Shown piece by piece: positions 12,136-24,036 of a stretch of DNA of 64,000 bases (position 1 is the stretch's first letter; each line of letters opens with the position of its first letter). Below the pieces are notes generated by a model. The model saw only the letters and a program-made list of their open reading frames with translations. It was not told the origin of the DNA and did no database searches. The DNA lies in NCBI RefSeq assembly GCF_037975245.1, contig NC_092567.1, forward strand, positions 4,720,214-4,784,213, read 5' to 3'. The DNA is from Apostichopus japonicus (taxonomy: Eukaryota > Echinodermata > Holothuroidea > Aspidochirotida > Stichopodidae). The translations under genes and the position numbers were made by a program.

Positions 12136-12521
12136 CAGTGGCGGAGCGTCCATACGATCAGGGGGCGGATGCAACCCTCCCCCCCCCCTTACGGACTCAA
12201 AGGGACTGCTGGCGCCCTTTTCAGCTTTTCACTACTTTTTACTTATTCGCGATTATTGACTATTTTATTGCGCTCTCATCTACCTATTGACATTTGTCAT
12301 ACTCTGTTGGTGTAATTTTCCGACAAAATGGCAATGACACCTATTTATTCTCCGTTTATCTGTAAATTAGCAAGGCCCGGAAATGGCTCATTTCCTGCAA
12401 TCTATAGAGTATCTTTACTCAAAAATTTTCTGTACGCTCCGCGCCAACCTGTGGTGGCGCTCCGCTTAGATAGTGTCGAAAGCGCCCCCCCCCCCGACCA
12501 ATACCCCTAGCTCCGCCACTG
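12136..12521. mobile_element. Innermost nested hAT-like element
   Basis: The TIRs CAGTGGCGGAGC and GCTCCGCCACTG are perfect over 12 bp. The flanks CACTTACT (12128-12135) and CCCTTACT (12522-12529) match at 7 of 8 positions. It is 386 bp with no coding capacity. The 44-bp module lies 47 bp from the right end, so it belongs to the same family as its immediate host. It is the youngest of the three insertions by position, although its TSD already has one substitution. Confidence 0.8.
12431..12474 (+). repeat. 44-bp conserved module, copy A
   Basis: Begins TGTACGCTCCGCGCCAAC, centres on a near-palindrome (GCGCCAAC..GGTGGCGC) and ends GCTCCGCTTAGATAGT. It lies 47 bp inside the right end of the innermost element. 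Confidence 0.85.
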
Positions 12522-12748
12522 CCCTTACTACACTCAAAAACGTCCTTGCGAGTACACTACGAGTAATAGCTACTCTCTTAAAACACCATCGAATATACAA
12601 ATTACAATGTTTTTACAGACTTTCTCGTGCAATCTGAGAAATTGCAGGCTTGAGACCCATATTTTAGGGCTAGGTATTTGCAGCATAAAACACTCAGGAA
12701 GTTCCGTTTCCGGCCATCTGGGGATTTGAAAAAAACCTAAAATTTTAT

Positions 12749-12792
12749 TGTACGCTCCGCGCCAACCGATGGTGGCGCTCCGCTTAGATAGT
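12749..12792 (+). repeat. 44-bp conserved module, copy B
   Basis: The same module with CCGAT at the centre, 45 bp inside the right end of the middle element. It is preceded by a GAAGTTCC..TTTCCGGCCATCTGGGG stretch also seen before copies C and D. Confidence 0.85.
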
Positions 12793-13607
12793 CTCCACAC
12801 ATTAGCCCCCAATAATTTTTCCGTTCCACCGCGTCTGGACTAGTCTAAACCTTTCCGTTTTCTGATTTAAAATTAAATGCAGATCTCCCAACTGACCCGC
12901 ATTTTGCGGGAATTAGACCCGCATTCTAACACCCAAACCCGCTGACCCGCACAAGCGTCCGAAAAAAACCGCATTGTAATTGTCAAGTATACATAAAAAT
13001 ATTTGCATCAAATTTTGACTTAGCAACCGTCATTTCTTTAGCATTTAGCATAAAAGAGTATAAAACCTCCTTTACAGCATCATTTGGACCTCAAATTAAC
13101 CTATATTTCTTTTCATTGGGGCGAGCAGCGAACATTTTCATGCCACGGGAAAGAATGAATTATCACCTACTATTCAATTTCTTGATGTTACACACAAAAA
13201 AATGCATATTTCTCAGAAAATGTCTAAGTGCCACCATTTTACATGTAGGCATCACCAGGATTCCAAAAAAATTCAAAAGGGGAGGGGGACACCCCTCCCC
13301 TTATACCCCTCCCCAGGACGGCGATTCGTGGCATGGACCAGCATTTGCCTTCTCAAGAGTTGGGAGCTATGTAAATGTATGAGCATGAGGATTTACAGTT
13401 TAACACCATTTTGCAGTTACAGGCTGGTTGTAAGAAATCTATAACCTATGAGAAATAACATTTCTTGAGAAAGATGATCCCAACTTTGTTTAATAAATAT
13501 TTTAGAAAATTACACCTCCCTCCCCTTAGACCCCTCTAACATATCACTCTAATGCCACTTTGGCCCCTCCCAAACAAAGGTCCTGGATCCGCCAGTGTAT
13601 AGTATTA

Positions 13608-16600
13608 TATATATATCCATCCATCCATCCTATCCATCCATCCTATCCATCCATCCTATCCATCCATCCTATCTATCCATCCTATCATTCCATAGTATCT
13701 ATGCATCCTATATATCCTATCCATTCATCCTATCCATCCATCCTATCCATCCATCCTATCCATCCTATCTATCGATCCTATGAATGCATCATATCTATAT
13801 ATCTCATACATGCTATCCATCTATCCTATCAATCCATCATATCTATCCATCCATCCGATCCATCCATTATTTACATCCTATACATCCTTCATATCCATCC
13901 ATCCTATTTAACATATCCATCCATCCTATCCATCCATCCTCTACATTCTTTACATCCATCCTATCCATCCATCCTATCTATCATATCCATCCATCATTTC
14001 CATCCATTATATTCATCCTATCTATCCATCCTATCATTCCATCCTATCCATCTATCCTAAACATCCAATATATCCTATACTTTAATCTTTCAATCCATCC
14101 TATCTATCATAGCAATCCATCCTATCCATCCACCTTATCCATCCGTCAAATCCATCCATCCTATCCATCACTCCTATCATTCATCGCATCGATGCATCAT
14201 AAAAATCCATCGAATCTATCCATCTATGCCATACATCACATCCATCCATCCTATCGATCCATCCTATCCATCCTATACATCCATCCTATATATCCATCCT
14301 ATCAATCCATCGAATATATGCATCTATTCTATACATCATATTCATCCATCCTATTCATCCATCCAATAGATCCATTCTATCCATCCTATATATCCATCCA
14401 TCCTATCCATCCTATCTATCCATACTATGAATGCATCGTATCCATGTATCCTATATATCCTATCCATCCATCATATCAATCCATCATATCTATCCATCCA
14501 TCCTATACATCCATCCTTTACATCCTATACATCCATCATATCAATCCATCCTATACATCCTATCCACAAATCACATCTATCATATCCATCCATCCTTCCA
14601 TCCTATCCATCCATCCTTTTCATCCATCCTATCCATCCATTATATCCATCGATCATATCGATCCTATCTATCTATCCTATGATTCCACCGTATCCATGCA
14701 TCCTATAAATCCTATCCATCCATCCAATCCATCCATCCTATCCATCCATCCTTTCCATCCTATTTATCCATCCTATGAATGCATCGTATTCATCTATCCT
14801 ATACATCATACCCATCCATCCTATCGATCCATCATATCTATCCATCCATCCAATACATCCTATACATCCTATCCACCAATCACATCTACCATGTCCATCC
14901 ATCCTTTCCATCCATCGTATCCATGCATCCTATCCATCCATCCTATCCATCCATCATATCCATCGATCCTATCCATCCTATCCATCCTATCAATCCTATC
15001 CATCCTATCCATCCTATCTATCCATCCTATGAATGCATCGTATCTATATATCGTATACATCCTATCCATCTATCCTATCAATCCATCATATCTATCCATC
15101 CATCCTATCCATCTATTATTTACATCCTATACATCCTTCATATCCATCCATCCTATTTAACATATCCATCCATCCTATCCATCCTTCCTACACATTCTTT
15201 ACATCCATCCTATCCATCCATCTTATCTATCATGTACATCCATCCTATCCACCCATTCCATCCATCCATCATATCCATGCATTATATTCATCCTATCTAT
15301 CCATCCTATCATTTCATCATATCCAATGCATCCTATACATCCTATCCATCCATCCTATCCATCTATCCTATACATCCAATATATCCTATACATTAATCCT
15401 ATCAATCCATCTTATCTATCATATCAATCCATCCTATCCATCCACCTTATCCATTCATCATATCCACTCATCATATCCATCCATCATATCCATCACTCCT
15501 ATCATTCAATCGCATCGATGCATCATATCCATCCTATCTATCCATCTTATCATTCCATCGTATCCATCCATCCTATCCATCCTATTTATCCATCCTATGA
15601 ATGAATTTTATACATCTGTCCTATACATCATATCCATCAAGCTTATCAATCCATCATATCTATCCATCCATCCATCCTATCCATCCATCCTATCATTCCA
15701 TCGTATCGATGCATCATATCCATCCTATCATTCCATCGTCTCCATCCATCTTATCCATCTTATGTATCCATCCTATGAAGGCATCGTATCCATCTATCCT
15801 ATACATCTCCATCCATCTTATCGATTCATCATATCTATCAATCCATCATATCCATCCATCCTATACATCCTATCCACCAATCACATCTAGAATATCCATC
15901 CATCCTTCCATCCAACCTATCCATCCATCCTATACATCCTATACATCCATCCTATCCATCCATCCATTCTATCTATCATATCCATCCTATCCATCCACCC
16001 TATCCATCCATCCTTTTCATCCATCCTATCCATCCATTATATCCATCGATCATATCGATCCTATCTATCTATTCTATGATTCCATCGTATCCATGCATCC
16101 TATAAATCATATCCATCCATCCAATCCATCCATCCTATCCATCCATCCTTTCCATTCTATTTGTCCATCCTATGAATGCATCGTATCCATCTATCCTATA
16201 CATCCATCATATCCATCCATCCTATCTTTCATAAACATCCATCCTAACCATCAATCCTATCCATCCACCCTATACATCCTATATATCCGATACATCCATC
16301 CTTTCCATCCATCCTATCTATCATATTAATCCATCCTATCCATCAATCCTATCCATCCATCATATCCATTCATCATTTCCATGCATCCTATAAATCCTAT
16401 CCATCCTTCCTATCCATCCATCCTATCCATCCTATCCATCCATCATATCCATCCATCTTATCCATCCATCCTATACATCCATCCTATTTATCCGTCCATA
16501 AAAATCTATCGAATCTATCCATCTATACTATACATCACATCCATCCATCCTCTGGATCCATCCTATCCATCCATCATATCCATCCTATATATCCATCCTA

Positions 16601-17850
16601 TCAATCCATCGAATATATCCATCCATCCAATCGATCCACATCCATCCATCCTATACATCCTTTATATACATCTGTTTACATCTAACCTATACATCAATCA
16701 TATCCTATCCATCCTATCCATCCATCATATTCATCCATCCATCCTATCCCACCATTATGTAAATTCATCCTATCAATCCATCGTATCAATTCATCCGATC
16801 ATTCCTATACATCCATCCATCCTATCCATCAATCCTTTCTATCGTATCCATCTATTATATACAACATATCCATACATCTATTATATACAATATATCCATC
16901 CATCTTATCCATCCTATACATCCTATCCATCCATCCAATCCATCTATCCATCCAATAATATCCATCCATCCTATCCATCCATCCTATCCATCCATCCTAT
17001 CCATTCCATCCCCTCCATCAATCCAATCCATCTATCTTTCCATCCATCATATCCATCCATCCTATTTATCCGTCCTATTCATCCTATCCATCCAATTCTA
17101 TCCATCCATCCTATCAATCCATCATATACATCATATCCATCCAATTATATCCATTATTCCTATCCATCCATCCAATCAATCCATTGTATCCCTTGATCAT
17201 ATACATCCTATCTATCCATCATATCCATCCATCCACCCATCATATACTTCCTATCTATCCAAATATATCCATCTAGCCTATTCATCCATCCTATCCATCC
17301 ATCCTATCCATCCAACATATACATCCAACCTATCCATCCATGATATACATCCATCCTATCCATCTATCCATCATATACATCCTATACATCCAATTCCATC
17401 CATCCATCCTATCCATTTTCCTATCCATCCTATCCTTCAATCCTATCCAACCTATCTATCCTATGAATGCTTTATATCCGTCCATCTATCCAATACATCC
17501 ATCCTATCAATCCATACTATCCATCCTTTCTATCCATCCTATGAATAAATATCATCTATCCTATCCTATCCTATCCATCCTATCCATCCATCCTATCCAT
17601 CTATCCTATCCATCCTATCCATCTATCCCATCAATCCATCCAATACACCCGATTATATCCATTAATCCTATCCATCCATCCTATACATACTATCCATCCA
17701 ATTCTATACATGCATCCTATCCATCCATACTATCCATCCATCCTATCCAGTCATCATATCCATCATATCCATCCATCCATCCATCCTATCCATCCATCTA
17801 TCCATCTACCTACCTATATACCTATCTATTTTATTTATCTATCTGTATCT
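13608..17850. repeat. CCAT/CCTAT satellite array 2 with higher-order repeats
   Basis: About 4.2 kb of CCAT and CCTAT words. An anchor phrase, CCTATGAATGCATCGTATCC with variants, recurs at about 13782, 14427, 14777, 15031, 15598, 15776, 16174 and 17465. Long blocks are duplicated: the region around 13782-14000 returns at an offset of 1,249 bp (15031 onward), and 14641-14785 returns nearly unchanged at 16038-16182 (offset 1,397). Several very long plus-strand frames (up to about 458 codons of SIHPIHPSYPS-type text) arise only because the repeat rarely makes stops. They are not genes. Confidence 0.93.
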
Positions 17851-17897
17851 GTATCGTAAAAAGCTATGGCCAAAATAGCTAATGTATCAACATATAA

Positions 17898-17968
17898 AGA
17901 TTACATTTTAATTGAACGGTCGTCATCACATACATGTTCTTAGACTAAAGATCAGAAGCTATTTTTTT
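17898..17968 (+). repeat. Shared right flank of the CCAT arrays, copy 2
   Basis: Starts AGATTACATTTTAATTG and ends GATCAGAAGCT plus a T run. It is homologous to 9284-9354 and stands in the same place relative to its array. Confidence 0.8.
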
Positions 17969-17972
17969 CATT

Positions 17973-20700
17973 TATTTTTATTTTTGGGCAATGTTAACAT
18001 ACGCAGTGCAGTGCTAGTTCCATAAAAATCTTTTTCTGCTAATATTCATAATTATTAGAAAATATTATAAATTTCCTGTTTTGTGAATATTCTGTATTGG
18101 CAACTACATTTGCTTTTCTTTATAGGACTTCCTTTCCCACATGAATTTTTGGGGAAAGCCAACGCATTTTGCGTTGCTGGAAAGATAACTGAATACATTT
18201 ATGGAGAAAGTAGGCTGCTAATTGAAAGAATTTAATAGCAGGATCTAGTAGATGTGGGCAAAAACCACAACATAAGACACATCATGACAGAACTACATAG
18301 CAGAAAAGATAACGCTTCCACATTTGTGGTTCGTTTACTAAATACATTTTCTACTATAGCAGCAATTGCTTCACTTACCATTTAGATATTTCTGCCAGAT
18401 AATTTCAATAAGACTGGGGTGATCAACACTTCTCGCATAAACCGATAAAAACCGATAGAAAAATTGAATTTATGTAATATAGAAAGTGGCGTCAACCTAC
18501 GTTGGTGAAAACCAAACTTAGTTGTAATGGTAGCTAACAATATTGAAGCTGTAAATAGTATAAAGAGTTACTTTTATGTTGATATCTTGTTCGTGATCGT
18601 GTCCGTTCAGCCGTTGAAAGTTTGTCACCCTGGCCTTAGTATTGACGCAACCAACATAAATGGCATTGAAATAGTTTCTAGTAATTTAAGCATTCCGTAC
18701 CATATCTTGCGGTAGAAAAGCTGCGACTTGTCAGTAAAACACACCTAAGTACACGTAAAGCTCTATTACCACGACTATCCCGGATATTATCAGGTTAAAT
18801 CGAGTCGATCGGAATATAAAGTGACAATGATATGTAAGGAATGTGTAAAGTTTGAAAGTGCTGAGAATTGATAAAGAGGTTTTCATGTCTTGCTTCACCA
18901 ATTATAAAAAAACGATCAAATGGTAGCAAACTGATTTTCGTTTTGAAAAATGTACTTTGGTGTGAACATTTACTGAGAGTTACCGGGAGAACAGGGTAGG
19001 AGGAGGGTGGTTTGGGTTAAACAGGGGTAAATATGTCAGATGAGGTTCCATCAATTGAAGTATACAATCAATTTGTTCTACTATTTCGCACGGGAGACTC
19101 GTTGAAATCGCGGGAGTTAAATCTAAAGGTAGAATGGTGTGGGGTTTGGCGGTGGAGGTGATTGAAGTTCAAAGATAATTTAACAAATTTGGTGCTATAG
19201 CCACCGCGTTATTTCATTTTGCGTTTTAAAATGACAGTTACTGTGGTATCGCATTTGCAAGACGCTTCGCCAAGGTAGTTTATTTGGACGACCAGATATA
19301 TTTAATGGAAGACAAGGAACATGAGATTTGGAAAGTACTGATAAATATATACAACGTGAATAAGGAATGAATGCTTCAGTTTCGGTATTTACTTTCCTTT
19401 GGAAAAGAATATTTTGCTATTGCTGTGTATGTATTATAATTACATTTATTCTATGAGGAAATGGAGGGTGTGATTCTAATGAGTCTAGCATCAAGATTAA
19501 AATGTAGAGTAGCCGAAATAGCGAATTACACACCACTGTAAAGATTAATGAACCATACATTGGTTGTATGCATGACTACACACATATGTATGTAGGATTG
19601 TGTACGGATTGCTATACTGTTAAAACAAGAGCAGCAACGCTACAGAAGCTCATGTAGCCTTCTATTTGAGATATTTGTTTTTCTCGTGCATTAGACATAC
19701 GCGAGATAACGGTGTTAATTCCTTTTCTTCCATCTCCTCTCGCCCTTGCCCTTATGATCCTTTTTAGCAGCCATACTTCTTTTTAAATTACAGAAGGTTG
19801 TAAACATTGTTTTGAAAAAAGAGACATAAGATTTTTTTATTAAATTATTGCCATCTCAATTAGTACCTTACATAAGTATGTAAGTTATAACTTTAACATA
19901 CCGCTGGAATGTTAAGTTAAACTAGTTTTGTCTCTTGAATACAATATATTCGTCGCCTGAACCACATGTAAATGTTCCCTGCTATATCAATATAGTGAAC
20001 GGCTAATATGGCTATATGGTCAACAACATCGATTAAATTAAGGTCGTATCACCATATTTATAGCATGTACGCATGCTCACATGAACGTCACATATTCTTC
20101 TCAGAAAGTAAAACTATATTTTACATGCGGATCGTAGCAATGTGCCATTCAACCTTTTTTTTTTGTCGCATGTACATGATGTACTTATGTTTAACCTGCA
20201 TAATGAGCTTCTACTTAATGCGAATTAATCCTCGACTCTTAAACAATAATTTTAAATGCACTAGTTGTTATGAGGTCGGCTACATCGAAATAGAACTTGA
20301 GGATATGTAGTTAGGTATAGTTTTTATAGAAGCTTTAAACTACAAATGCTGTGAAGAGACAAATACACGCACATAATACAGACAGCTTAATATAGAGGTT
20401 ACCACAGTGAACACAAAAGAAACATTCCACTACCAAAGTTCTCTACATGGGATGTTATTCCCCATCATAAGTCATGCTACAATATCATTGAGGTAGTGAT
20501 GAGGAAAAAATACAATATGTTGACTTAATATACTTGTCTATATACAATAATCCTGTAGTACATCTCTCGCAGTTTGACAAAGAAATGACTATATATAAGT
20601 AGGAATACCTTACAACTAAAACACGACACACGGATAACGTACATTAACTAACCCTATCACGGCACAACTATTCTGTAATGCGCAAGTTGCCTAGAAGCGA
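17973..20700. other. Unassigned AT-rich DNA
   Basis: No gene, array or element end recognised. The frame at 20008-20310 has no domain signature and no supporting splice context. Confidence 0.4.
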
Positions 20701-20728
20701 GCTAAACTATACGCATCGCGTTAAAGAC

Positions 20729-20854
20729 AACGCAGCGCAGCAAATGATGAATTCGTCAAAGGCAACGCAGCGCAGCTAACGATGGACCGCGTCAGCCCGT
20801 GAACCCTACGCTGCAACGGCCTTGCAACCTTACAAGCAGTTTACGCAGCGCAGC
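20729..20854. repeat. Three ACGCAGCGCAGC motifs
   Basis: AACGCAGCGCAGC occurs at 20729 and 20764, and TACGCAGCGCAGC at 20842, inside a locally GC-richer patch. Spacings are 35 and 78 bp. They could be protein-binding sites or traces of an old repeat. Function unknown. Confidence 0.45.
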
Positions 20855-20869
20855 TGCAGAGTGCATCAA

Positions 20870-22410
20870 TCCGATCCATATGTCTTCTGCAGAAGCCCAA
20901 AAATAACCTCTAAAAGCATTGCCTCTGACAAACGCAATAAAATCCGGCAAGGATTCTGCCTGGCAACTTGTTCAGAATATATACCAAATTAATGTATAAA
21001 AACGGTACTCTTATAGCAATATAAATGACCCCGTAACTGTGTAGAAGCCTTCACGAGAAACTGACCAATTACGACATATCCAATAACATTGGCAAGCACC
21101 CGAACCCAATAACAAGCCGCACCGCCTTCTACCCTGCTACATATATGAGCTGACCCCTTCCACATGGTATATCCGCCTCTTGTTACTTCCCCGTATACTA
21201 AGTTCAGAGACGAACACGTCCACCAGACTGTTAACATAAACCCGGCAGCAAGAACCAACTCTCTTCCAGCCAGCAATACATTGATACCCCTAGATACACA
21301 GACTATCACACATACCAGGGACACCCCTGCTTAAACATTTACCCAGGGTTTAACTAACTTTATTCCCCCACGAACCCCCTGCATGTGGATGTCAGAGTTG
21401 TCCACGACCCCCCAACTTTTCGAGACACGATCTGAGTCATTATTTTACTATAATACGCATAACAGCCTGTGTCTGTCTCATAATTCAGTTATTTATCACA
21501 TGCACAGTATGGTACTAATATGGCAACATATGCGTATGGAACGTAAAAATAGTTGGTCGATAGGTACGACTTTTGCACATTACTAAATGATAGGGCCCTA
21601 CTAAAGGTTAAGTAAGCCGCTTTCAATTATAACAGAAAACAAAGACAATTTAAGGTGCATAATGTTGTGACGTTATAGGTTATTACACATTCAGTACTTT
21701 TCGTTTTTATGACTAAACTCAAACATTTTTATGTCAGCAACAGAAAAGATGTTTCTCTCATTCCCAGCCCCCACCCCATTTAGCCTTCTTCAGCGGGTGG
21801 GATACTACTGTTATCGGTATTTTGCTTGCAAGTTGTTTTAACTTCTCAAAGCAGCGTTTTGCGTTTTGTCGCCGTTTTGCCACCCTTTTGACATGCCCGT
21901 CGGGGTTTTTACATGCATTCATCACAAAACAGCAAACTAAAATATTAGCCAAGTTCTTCCCTACCTAGAGCACCAATTGTCTAGTAATTAAGGACTTCTG
22001 CAGATGTAAGTTAAGAGTCTTCCGACAAATTCCTCATTTAAAAAGCAATCGCTGTTCCCCAAATCCACTAGTTTGAATCCAAACAACGGGTGAATAACTG
22101 ACAAGTTTATTTATAAGCAGTTGCTTAAAATAGATTTATTCACAGCAATCCGAAAAAGCTGAGTCGTTATCACAGCCATACTCAGAGTACACAAATAAAG
22201 CATGGTGTTGTACATATTGGTGTACTGGATTGCTTACGACGCCGGCAAAGTGAAATTATTTACCTCATTATTCCATGACGTTCAAATAATTTAAATATGT
22301 TATAGGCGGGGCTTATTGCGAACCTAACGGAAAACATCATCGAGAGAAACAACGTTCAAATTTGTAAATCGTTCGACTTTATACCACCATTTGAGGTTAG
22401 ATTTGAATAG
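20870..22410. other. Unassigned DNA
   Basis: Contains a 111-codon minus-strand frame (20989-21324) and a basic 64-codon minus-strand frame (21758-21952, rich in Lys and Arg). Neither has a recognised motif or clear splice sites, so I do not call genes. Confidence 0.35.
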
Positions 22411-22699
22411 ATAAGCCAGGTGTGCATGTCGTTATGGCACCGTGGGGTCAATGCGGTTGAGAAAATCATAGAAAGGACGCAAAAAGCTGCTTTAAGATTT
22501 AGAAAAGTAGACCTCGATCATTCTCCTGATAGCCAACACAAAATGATATTTTTTAACGTTTGGTTCGACTGTGCAAAGAATCTATAAGTAAACATAATTT
22601 GCGTGACAGACATTCAATTTCAATTTCAAAAGAATTCGTTCTTTTAGTCCCTCCCCAACTGCTTGCTTCCTTAGATTTCTAGTTCAATAAAAAAAAAAA
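22411..22699 (+). pseudogene. LINE (non-LTR retrotransposon) 3' end remnant with poly(A)
   Basis: A plus frame from 22411 to the stop at 22585-22587 reads CMSLWHRGVNAVEKIIERTQ followed by KAALRF. This matches the pattern typical of the region just after the reverse transcriptase domain of CR1/jockey-type LINEs (W-x-x-x-x-x-x-x-IEKxQRRAxRF). It opens after an upstream in-frame stop, so the catalytic part is missing. About 100 bp after the stop a poly(A) run (about 22689-22699) follows CAATAA, as expected for a retrotransposed 3' end. The family cannot be fixed from so little. It is a dead copy. Confidence 0.5.
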
Positions 22700-22700
22700 C

Positions 22701-23460
22701 TCAGGAACGACGAATGCAATGACTTTTGTTTGTACCCCATGAACCGTGGTGGGGATCCATTGACCACAGACTACAGTACTATCAGGTATTTCGTGTTTTC
22801 TCGCAGCGGTTTTCTTTCGTTTTTGATCCTAACCACACCATGAATTTACGTTCCTGATACAAAAATAATCTTCGTAAAATTCGATTAATGACTAGTCTAT
22901 GACAAGAGTGATAGCATATCAGTGGAAACAGTCCTCCCTGAAAGTGTACACCTATATATTGTAAGCCATGGTCTTCAGTGTGGATTAACGTAGTTCAGTG
23001 TAGGGAACATGACCAGTAATTGAGAAGACCTCGCCATGTAGGTTTGGATTTAAAGCTTGCAGAAACTAATGTTACAATACCTGTATTCACATTAAAGACA
23101 TTTACATATAGCAGTCTACAATATCTGACATAGCGAAGACAGGGTACTTTTATAAACTTAGTAGTCGGGTAAGTTTCGTATGCAGAAAATACTTTATAAA
23201 CTTGAACAATTGAAACCACTGATGCGAATTTGTGGCCACAAAGAGACAATACTTGTAATAGAGAAGTATAGACACAGTGACGTCAGATGGAATAATTGTA
23301 TAATGGCAACCGTTACGGAGATTAAGCACTTTATAGTTGTTCTTGCTGTTTTAATATACGCTTCGATGAAAAGTAGATTTTCTTGAACATGCCATAATCC
23401 ATGACATGTTTTTTTTTTTGGATGGGGGGGGGGACTGGGGTACAAGTCTTTTGCTTGGCT
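22701..23460. other. Unassigned DNA with a G tract
   Basis: Ends in a T run and a G tract (about 23410-23436). No gene recognised. Confidence 0.4.
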
Positions 23461-23520
23461 ATCAGGTCTTGCACTATCCGTACCTTCCTTAATTCCTTCA
23501 TTGATTAGTACAATATAATA
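23461..23520. repeat. Dispersed repeat, copy 1 of a local pair
   Basis: CAGGTCTTGCACTATCCG and its continuation resembles 23976-24036 along about 60 bp, ending GTACAATAT/GTACAATCT. Each copy follows a G-rich tract, suggesting two ends of one family. Confidence 0.5.
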
Positions 23521-23975
23521 ACTTTATAAAATTCCAAGGTACTTGTACAAGTACAGGGTTTGTTGTACAGGGTGTGTTAGTTGTTAATACGTGCCTTACC
23601 AAGCAAAATGCACGTGACATATATAATGTATGGCGGATGAGTGGGGGGGGGGGGGGTAAAGTTAACTCTCGAAGGGACCTGTGAAACTCTTTTACCTAAG
23701 TTCCTAGACACAATCGCCCAAATAAAATATCTCTATTTCGCGACGGGAATGCAAACGGACTACGTGTAGAGCAATAAATGCTCAAATTAGTGCATGTAGT
23801 TAACGAAAATCAAAGAAGAAAGTGAACCACATAGGTGAGTTCCAAATCAACAACAAAGGGATATCACACATACACAAACTCACTCCAAAATGGAATAACT
23901 TGAATACAAATCGACACCTAATACAGTCTAGCGTGTACGTGTGTGTAGGGGGAAGGGGGGAGTGGTGGATTCCCC

Positions 23976-24036
23976 CTTTTTCAGCAGGTCCTGCACTATA
24001 CCTCCCTCCCTTAATTCCTCCATTTATAAGTACAAT
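23976..24036. repeat. Dispersed repeat, copy 2 of a local pair
   Basis: CAGGTCCTGCACTATACC then CCCTTAATTCCTCC, aligned with 23461-23520. Preceded by a G-rich tract at about 23948-23960. Another G run of about 15 lies at 23642-23656. Confidence 0.5.

Larger units (their letters stand above)
11752..12837. mobile_element. Middle nested hAT-like element
   Basis: The left end CAGTGGCGGCGGAACC (11752) pairs imperfectly with the right end, which reads CAGACGCGGTGGAACGG on the minus strand (ends 12837). The palindromic octamer GACTAGTC flanks both sides exactly (11744-11751 and 12838-12845). A G tract and a short GGGGG..CCCCC hairpin follow the left end. The 44-bp conserved module sits 45 bp from the right end (12749-12792). 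It carries the element 12136-12521, so its own length was about 0.69 kb. No coding capacity. Confidence 0.85.
11609..13597. mobile_element. Outer hAT-like element (host of two nested insertions)
   Basis: The left end CACTGGCGGATCCA (11609-11622) is matched by TGGATCCGCCAGTG (13584-13597). The identical octamer TATAGTAT flanks both ends (11601-11608 and 13598-13605), the TSD length of hAT elements. The left end runs into a G tract then a C tract, which could pair (GGGGGCCATGCCCCC core). The 1,989-bp span contains the complete element 11752-12837 with its TSD. Without that, the original copy was about 0.9 kb and non-coding. It abuts the CCAT array on the right, so it inserted at or beside the array edge. 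Confidence 0.88.

Noticed and set aside
13560-17882. Very long plus-strand frames (up to about 458 codons) rich in Ser, Ile, His, Pro and Tyr
   Set aside because: They translate the CCAT/CCTAT satellite in whichever frame lacks stops. All three frames look alike and the minus strand also stays open in places. There is no start context or splice signal.
20989-21324. 111-codon hydrophobic minus-strand frame
   Set aside because: No motif, no convincing splice sites, and no second exon nearby. A single frame of this length is possible by chance in a GC-richer patch.
21758-21952. Basic minus-strand frame (VKRVAKRRQNAKRCFEKLK)
   Set aside because: Coding-like look, but no recognised family and no supporting splice or promoter signals.
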